From Lepturacanthus savala (lineage: Eukaryota; Chordata; Actinopteri; Scombriformes; Trichiuridae): DNA of 64,000 bases. Shown here one piece after another: positions 58,491-64,000 of this stretch; positions within the stretch are counted from its first letter, which is position 1, and each line of letters starts with the position of its first letter. The position numbers and the translations under genes were made by a program. Below the pieces are notes generated by a model, which worked only from the letters and a program-made list of their open reading frames with translations, was not told where the DNA came from and did not search any database. Location: NCBI GenBank assembly GCA_030544235.1, contig CM060465.1, forward strand, positions 27,784,988 to 27,848,987, written 5' to 3'.

Positions 58491-59204
58491 GAAGCTTTCA
58501 CAAAATCTCTAGCCTCCAGCATCTGTCTCATTGTTAGTCTGCCTCTATTTCTCTTTTACTTCTCTTTTTTTTTATTTTATAACACCTAGCAGTTGGCAGA
58601 GATGGAAGGAGGGAGAACTATCCTTTTAAGAAAATGCAAGCGATGGTGGAGTTATCACTGACACAGAAATGAAATGACCCAACAAATAATGATTATAAAA
58701 TATCACTATAACTAATACTTCTAATTACTATTAATAATGGTGTAATGGATAACATTTAAAACATTCTTTCATTTGTAGCTCACATGCTTTATGCCAACAT
58801 TTATACCAATAGACGGAGCACTACATTAACGAGTAAAAGACTGAATAAAATGTAGGGCGATATCGGGTAAAATGGGACATTTAAGGTTTGGGGGTCCCAG
58901 CCCCTCTGGAAATGACTACGGATGAGACAAATCTAGACTATGGCGGATGAGACAAATCTAGACTGCAGCATGAATGTGTATAGTAAGAAGCCTGGCATAC
59001 CAAATCTAAACAAACTAATATAATGATGGTAAATCTATTCAAAAACAAATATGCACATATAAAACATGCATGATACATCAGAAATAATGCTGTTGGTTTG
59101 ATATATCAACATATTTTTTGTGATGTAATGTTTATTTGGACATTTGTGGACTTTGTGTCACATCTGAACATACTACACATCTGAACATACAGACATAACT
59201 AGTG
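58491..59204. other. AT-rich unique sequence
   Basis: A short tandem duplication ATGAGACAAATCTAGACT at about 58922 and 58948; otherwise nothing. Confidence 0.4.
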
Positions 59205-59405
59205 GGATCCCCCAAGGTTCAATTCTGGGGCGTCTACTATTCAACATTTACATGCTCCCAGTAGCTAAGAATAAAATAATTGAAATTGTGCAGATGAAAC
59301 ACAGATTTATTTTTTAAATTAAAATTGTATCTTGATGCTTTTAATGTTTTATGTAAAACATTTCGAATTACCTTGTTGCAATGTGCTATACAAGTAAACT
59401 TTTTG
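59205..59405 (+). pseudogene. L2-clade LINE fragment, internally deleted
   Basis: Translates as SGIPQGSILGRLLFNIYMLP, the conserved SGVPQGS-LGPLLF motif of L2-like reverse transcriptase just before the active site. It then jumps to the 3' tail (CATTTCGAATTACCTTGTTG, CAATGTGCTATACAAGTAAA), close to the tail of the element ending at 13467. Everything from the YADD motif to the C-terminus is deleted. Confidence 0.8.
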
Positions 59406-59529
59406 TATACATTTCCCAGCGTGCATGTGTATGTACATTACATATAACCAATCTGTTCTTGTTTTTACTAGCAGCAATATGAGTTGTTTGTTAAAAGTTA
59501 TGTGGTTCTTAGCATTTGTATTTTAACAT

Positions 59530-59610
59530 AACACCTGTATAGCACTTTGTGCTACATTTTATGTGTATGAAAAAGTGCTTCATAAATAAAGTTGGATTGA
59601 TTGATATAAC
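59530..59610 (+). mobile_element. LINE 3' end fragment
   Basis: TATAGCACTTTGTGCTAC, AAAGTGCTTCATAAATAAAG and (GATT)n at the end form the characteristic tail of a fish LINE. The body is absent. Confidence 0.65.
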
Positions 59611-60064
59611 TGATGAATTCATTTATAATTCAAATGACCTATTGTCATTTGACTGGCCCATTTTATCTGAAACCGCTCATGCAAGAAAATTAGACCAGCA
59701 GAAATGGTCATTATTAATCATAAATATACATGGAAACAGCATATTTGGATATATTTGGATTGTGTTATTGTCCCAAGTGATTTACTAGAAAGTGGCCCAG
59801 TTTACCTGATGTAACCTAATTTTTATTTATTTTTTTTTTTTTTTGGGGGGGGGGGCTATTGGTTAAGAAAATTGCACAAAATTTGGCCACAGTATTTGAT
59901 TTTCATATTTTTTTTTAAATGAGATGCATAGCGATATTTCAAAGGAGTGTTTGTATCCTCCAATTTGGTGAAGAAATGTCATCCTGTAGCTCATTTCAAT
60001 TTACCCCGCAAGAAAAACCCCACTTGAAAACCGAGAATGCAATTTAATAGGTGACAACTGTTCT
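59611..60064. other. AT-rich unique sequence with T/G runs
   Basis: T run and G run at 59829-59854; nothing else recognised. Confidence 0.4.
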
Positions 60065-60805
60065 TAGATATTACTTCTGTGCCGTCCGCCGGCCATTATC
60101 CGATCCACAGGTCGCACATTTACTCCCGAAACTTGACACTGTTTGTCTTAATTGCGAGTCGTCTGTACATTCAGGAACACCTCGAGCTGCAGTCTGACAG
60201 GACGCCGTATGAATATTCCATAAGCGATGTAAATTTACAAACCCCGGAAAGACATTATTCAAAAATATTCAGGAACCCTCTCAAAATCCCTTGAAAATGT
60301 TCATATTAACATAAATTCAGAAATATACGTTCAGCTGTTATTTTTAAGCAAATGGGTCAAATATGTGAATTTGCCAGTAATTGCAACAGGAAGTCGAATT
60401 GGGGGGAAAAAAAATCATATAGATTTCTGCAATTACGCAAGTGTTTTCTCTGCTCCCTCAGAAATGCACTTACTGTACTCTATAAGCTTCTTATAGGCTC
60501 CGAGCTGGAGCATATTCAGTCAAAAAAGAGAATAATAATCACGAGGAGCAAAGTTCAGACCCTCTTTTCAGCCACTTCTATTTGTTATGCAGAAGCATAA
60601 ATCTTATTATCTCCTGTGGAGGCATTGGTACAAACATAGACCCGCATGCCACAGAGCATTATAGTGTATCGCAATCCTCCCATAGGCACAGGTGTAACCT
60701 TAGCCTTATTTGTGGCACCTTTTATGAGAGCCAGTGGTGTCCCATGGGCGGTAACTCGGGTTATAACTATGATGCTGACTTTATGAGATGTTTTCATCAG
60801 CCTTA
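60065..60805. promoter_or_regulatory. Candidate conserved non-coding elements (two blocks)
   Basis: Block one, about 60065-60300, has GGCCATTATCCGATCCACAG, GTCTTAATTGCGAGTCG, GTATGAATATTCCATAAGCG and AAGACATTATTCAAAAATAT. Block two, about 60585-60805, has GTGTATCGCAATCCTCCC, CCATGGGCGGTAACTCGGG and GACTTTATGAGATG. Both are non-repetitive and unlike the flanking AT-rich sequence. No coding exon supported. Confidence 0.25.
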
Positions 60806-60986
60806 GGACGACAGGGGAAAAACATTTGAACAGGAACGGTTATATCCCTCTTATTTTATTTATTTATTTAATTTTTTTACTTTTTTCATGGCATTTTTAT
60901 GCGTTTTTGAGGGTCTTGTTTTGAGAAAGAGTCTTAAAGTTTCTCTGAGGTAGGCAACAACAAAAGATGCCAAACACAAATGGTGC

Positions 60987-61828
60987 TTAACCTCTTAAGC
61001 CCCAGGCCTATTTTTCAGTTTTCCTGCTATAAATGATAATGAATATGGAATATCTCTACAACCATGAAGGTTATGTACATAGAGCTGGTATCAAAAAGAA
61101 ATCTACAACATGAGGTGACTACAGAAGTGTCAGAATCAACATTGTTATACTACAGATAAAAATACTTTATTTAAAACTTAAAACCAGACCAAATTGACCA
61201 TAATCAGGGAAAAAATACAAAAAAAAACCAACAACTTTAAGTAAGCTAAATTAATCACAATGCAAAGTTAAATGATTAATATAAGAGTTTTGTCCATAAA
61301 TCATAGAAATCACACTGAGGATCATTACAAAACATGAATATATTCTGTAAAATGAGAATATAAATATAATATAAAAAATATAAAGGACCTAAATAATCAC
61401 ATATCACAATGGCTCAAATCTAAATTAAATATTAGTTATTAATATTAGTTATTAATATTAGTGGGTTAAAGCACTATTACTGATATTATGTATTGATGAT
61501 GTGGATATTACTGATATACTGTATATTCACATTGTAACAGTAACATTGTGTTCTACTACAAATAAAAATACACTATTCATCAATAGTTTAGGGATATTTT
61601 TATTTACATGAGTGTTTTTTTGTCTTTTTTACTGCATTTTAATGAAATAAGTAAAAGTCCCTTTTGATAATATATTTATTACACCACAAATGCATGAAAT
61701 CTCACAATACCCATAACTTTTTGGGAGTGATTTACTTTTAGTGTTGGGTGTTAGGTTTTCTAACGTGATATGTGCTTAAAACTCAATGCTGGCCCTGTAT
61801 CAGGGGCTTTAGGATTTTAACAGGCTAA
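60987..61828. mobile_element. piggyBac-like element, copy D (full length)
   Basis: TTAACCTCTTAAGCCCCAGG on the left and GGATTTTAACAGGCTAA on the right (target TTAA mutated to CTAA). The interior shares GAATATGGAATATCTCTACA, GGTGACTACAGAAGTGTCAG, AAATCACACTGAGGATCATT and CTCAATGCTGGCCCTGTATC with the other copies. About 840 bp, longest of the four, no transposase. Confidence 0.65.
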
Positions 61829-62510
61829 AAGAATTAGATTTCAACTGTTTGTGCTGAGCTCTCACCAAAGCGACAGCAAAACTCCCTCTTTTCCTTTTGC
61901 ACTTTAAGAACCGTCCCGCTGAGGTGTCCCGAAACGCCTGTGACGCAATCTCCTCCGCAGAGGCGTCACGGAGTCGTGCGCGGTGTGACGGGGATGACTG
62001 GAGTGACGAATATGGGCCAAACATCACAGCGAGTCAACAGAAATAGTCCTCAACCGAGGGAGTTGTGAGAGGGTTTGCCTGCATCTGGGCGGACGGGCGG
62101 CTTTAAACAACCCCGCACAGCCGCCGTTTCAAATCTGTGACGAAAAAGGGGTTTGTCTGTTGTCTGCGGAGACTGAGGCAGCTATCATGGCGCCGCTGTG
62201 GGTGCCAGATGGCACAGGCTCATAGAATGCGTGGATGAGTGAGTAACTGGAGGTGTGACATGATTGAATAAAACAGACTTTGGGAAGGGAAAGTATATTA
62301 CATTTTGCTGTTGTAATATCAGAGTGGAGCTGGGTCAATAGCTTCCTGCTTCTTTTACAGTATGTGTGCTACAGATATTATACCCTGTAGAATATCTTCC
62401 ATGTATTATGCCTTAATCTATAGGTTTAATCTTAATCCCTAGTGTACATTGTAAATTCCATAGTTTATGCATAAAACAAAAGATGGACTATATTGACCAA
62501 AATGCAGCTG
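61829..62510. promoter_or_regulatory. GC-rich block with CRE half-site cluster; unique remainder
   Basis: The part 61855-62215 is GC- and CpG-rich. TGACG or CGTCA occurs five times in about 200 bases (GTGACGCAATC, GGCGTCACGG, GTGTGACGGGG, GAGTGACGAAT, TGTGACGAAAA), with a CATGGCGCCGCTG near its end. This could be a CREB/ATF-bound promoter or enhancer. No exon is convincing. Confidence 0.3.
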
Positions 62511-62788
62511 CACTGTAAACCTTTGCGATGAAATCTGCAGTTATTTACTGTTAAATGCAGTGATATTACTGTAAATGATTATTGCAGTAGATTGCTGTAC
62601 ATACATACCTAATACATAAATAAATAAAGACAACTGAAATCACTGTATTTGTATTTTATTTTACCGTAAAGACACAATGATGTAAATAGAAGTACAGTAC
62701 TTCCAGTGTAAAAAATAATTATAGTAACTTTCTGAATAATTGCTGCCAGTTAGTTACTGTAAATTTTAAAGTAGTGTTTTTTACGGTG
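62511..62788. mobile_element. CACTA/EnSpm-like non-autonomous element, copy 2
   Basis: Starts CACTGTAAACC and ends TTTTTTACGGTG (inverse CACCGTAAAA). Inside are GTAAATGATTATTGCAGTAG, ACAACTGAAATCACTGTATT and TTAGTTACTGTAAATTTTAA, matching the copy at 16438. At about 280 bp it is shorter, with the middle deleted. Confidence 0.55.
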
Positions 62789-64000
62789 TATTTAATAAAT
62801 GAATTATGAGTAAATTTTAATGGAATCCCAATAAAATATCAATATAACACTGATATAGTTGAACACAGTTGAACATGAACCAATAGTATGAATCATGAAT
62901 CTGAAATGTGTGTAAAACTTGTATTGGTTTGAAAGGATATGAAAGTCAACAGTGTCCAGTTAGGATATATAATTGTTGGTTATTGCTGCCTCACCAGGTG
63001 TCCTGTGCTGTCATTAATGTTGTGAAAATGACTCTTTTTTTGTAGTAGCACCCAAGTTATTCATATAAGCAAAATATCAACCTTTTCCACAGACACATTC
63101 CATATAGTCCACCGGTATTTGGTTGGTAGAGCATCCTAGATAAACGCATAACAACATAAACTGCTGGTGTAGATTTATCCACCCACAGAATCTGTTTAGC
63201 AGAATCCAAATTTGCCTATTCCGTGGCTGCTCTTGAGCAGCAGTGATGACCACGTTCAAGAAGCTTGTTTAGTTTTGCACATAAGTACTCTTAAATTGAC
63301 TACAAGGTCCTTTTGGCCGCGCGCAATAATCAAACACAATGCCATGTACTGCAAGAGCGAGTGAACCACATCATGACTTTGGTGTGCTACTACTTATAAA
63401 AACCACCCAGGACTCTGGCGGGCCCCGGGCGGACGGGGGGAGGAGGAGGAGGTGGCGGCGGTTGGAGGGTTTGCAGTCTGAAGCATTGATGGAAAGAGCA
63501 GCAAAGACAAAAATCAATATTTGCAGGCTGGATGAAAATTCACTCGGCATCCAAGCCGCTTGTCTGGAGGAGTTTGGCTGCTTTTCTTCCCTGCTGTTTT
63601 CTACTCTGGGTGCCCTTTATCTTTTTTCTTTTTTTCCCCCCCCAGAATCCCTCGTTCACAGTGCTTACTCTGGAGCTCTTTATCATACAGATTGGAGGGG
63701 AAAAAAACACAGGGAATCGTCAAGGGGTGAATCACATGCGGTTGGGAATTAGGGACCGGTTCGCCTTGTGTGCCTCCTCCTCACTCCTAGCTCGCATTTG
63801 TAACCTTTTCTATTGCCGCTCATTAGTACCGTCGTGCACGCCGGCTTCACTACGCGTGTGGCTGCGGGTTATTGATGCATCGGTGTCCCAGTCAATGCTG
63901 CTGTTACCTGGAGCTGATAAATGACGCTTCCCTCCCAGGATCCTTTGCTGCCTCTGGCTAGTCTCTCTGCCGCCGCATTGATGTTGAGATTTCGGGACCG
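62789..64000. other. Unique sequence, GC-rich toward the window end
   Basis: AT-rich to about 63300, then GC-richer with a GGA/GGC-rich patch at 63420-63470 and CpG-containing sequence to 64000. The frame 63339-63752 spans that G-rich patch and is unrecognised. A gene or CpG-rich element may begin beyond the window, but nothing here shows it. Confidence 0.35.

Noticed and set aside
62380..62403. Partial match to a mir-10 mature sequence (ACCCTGTAGA)
   Set aside because: Only ten bases match, the rest differs, and no complementary arm of a precursor hairpin is present.

Overview
This window looks like teleost (probably percomorph) fish nuclear DNA. The reasons are L2-clade LINE fragments with the fish-type 3' tails, Tc1/mariner-like short elements with fish-type terminal repeats, a tRNA-derived fish SINE with an intact target-site duplication, TTAA-flanked piggyBac-like elements, and many long CA, TA and CT microsatellites. 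I can name no complete host gene on either strand. The long open frames are chance frames, microsatellites or transposon relics. The window therefore reads as an intergenic stretch (gene desert) or a very large intron. One short exon-like frame with a good splice donor (28567-28663, +) is the only host-exon candidate, and it is weak.

Layout. 1-3.4 kb: GC-richer unique sequence with mono- and dinucleotide runs and a CTCF-type match at 1502. 3.4-7.3 kb: a local duplication, two copies of a Tc1-like MITE that share a downstream tail, and a possible solo LTR. 7.3-10 kb: unique. 10.1-13.5 kb: a piggyBac-like element, then two L2 LINE 3' fragments, the second carrying a 21-bp minisatellite grown from its own WNKLPEN codons. 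14-20 kb: a LINE tail, a CACTA-like element and a hAT element with an 8-bp target duplication and a long TA tract. 20.6-27.6 kb: piggyBac-like elements, an inverted SINE, a GC-rich purine/pyrimidine block, a second hAT relative, MITE copies and two perfect hairpins. 27.8-31.6 kb: a poly(A)-tailed retroposon, the exon-like frame, and a hAT transposase relic probably interrupted by an L2 LINE. 33-38 kb: CAG and CA repeats, a Tc1 pair reduced to its terminal repeats, a foldback element with arms of about 150 bp, and a retroposon. 38-64 kb: mostly unique sequence, with GC-richer blocks rich in homeodomain-, E-box- and CRE-like motifs (candidate regulatory elements). It is interrupted by a SINE-in-hAT nest, two Tc1 relics, TA tracts, L2 tails and another piggyBac-like copy.

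No working pathway or operon is present. The window is of interest for transposon history (nested insertions, non-autonomous families, retroelement-derived satellite) and for possible conserved non-coding elements. The latter cannot be confirmed without alignment to other species.
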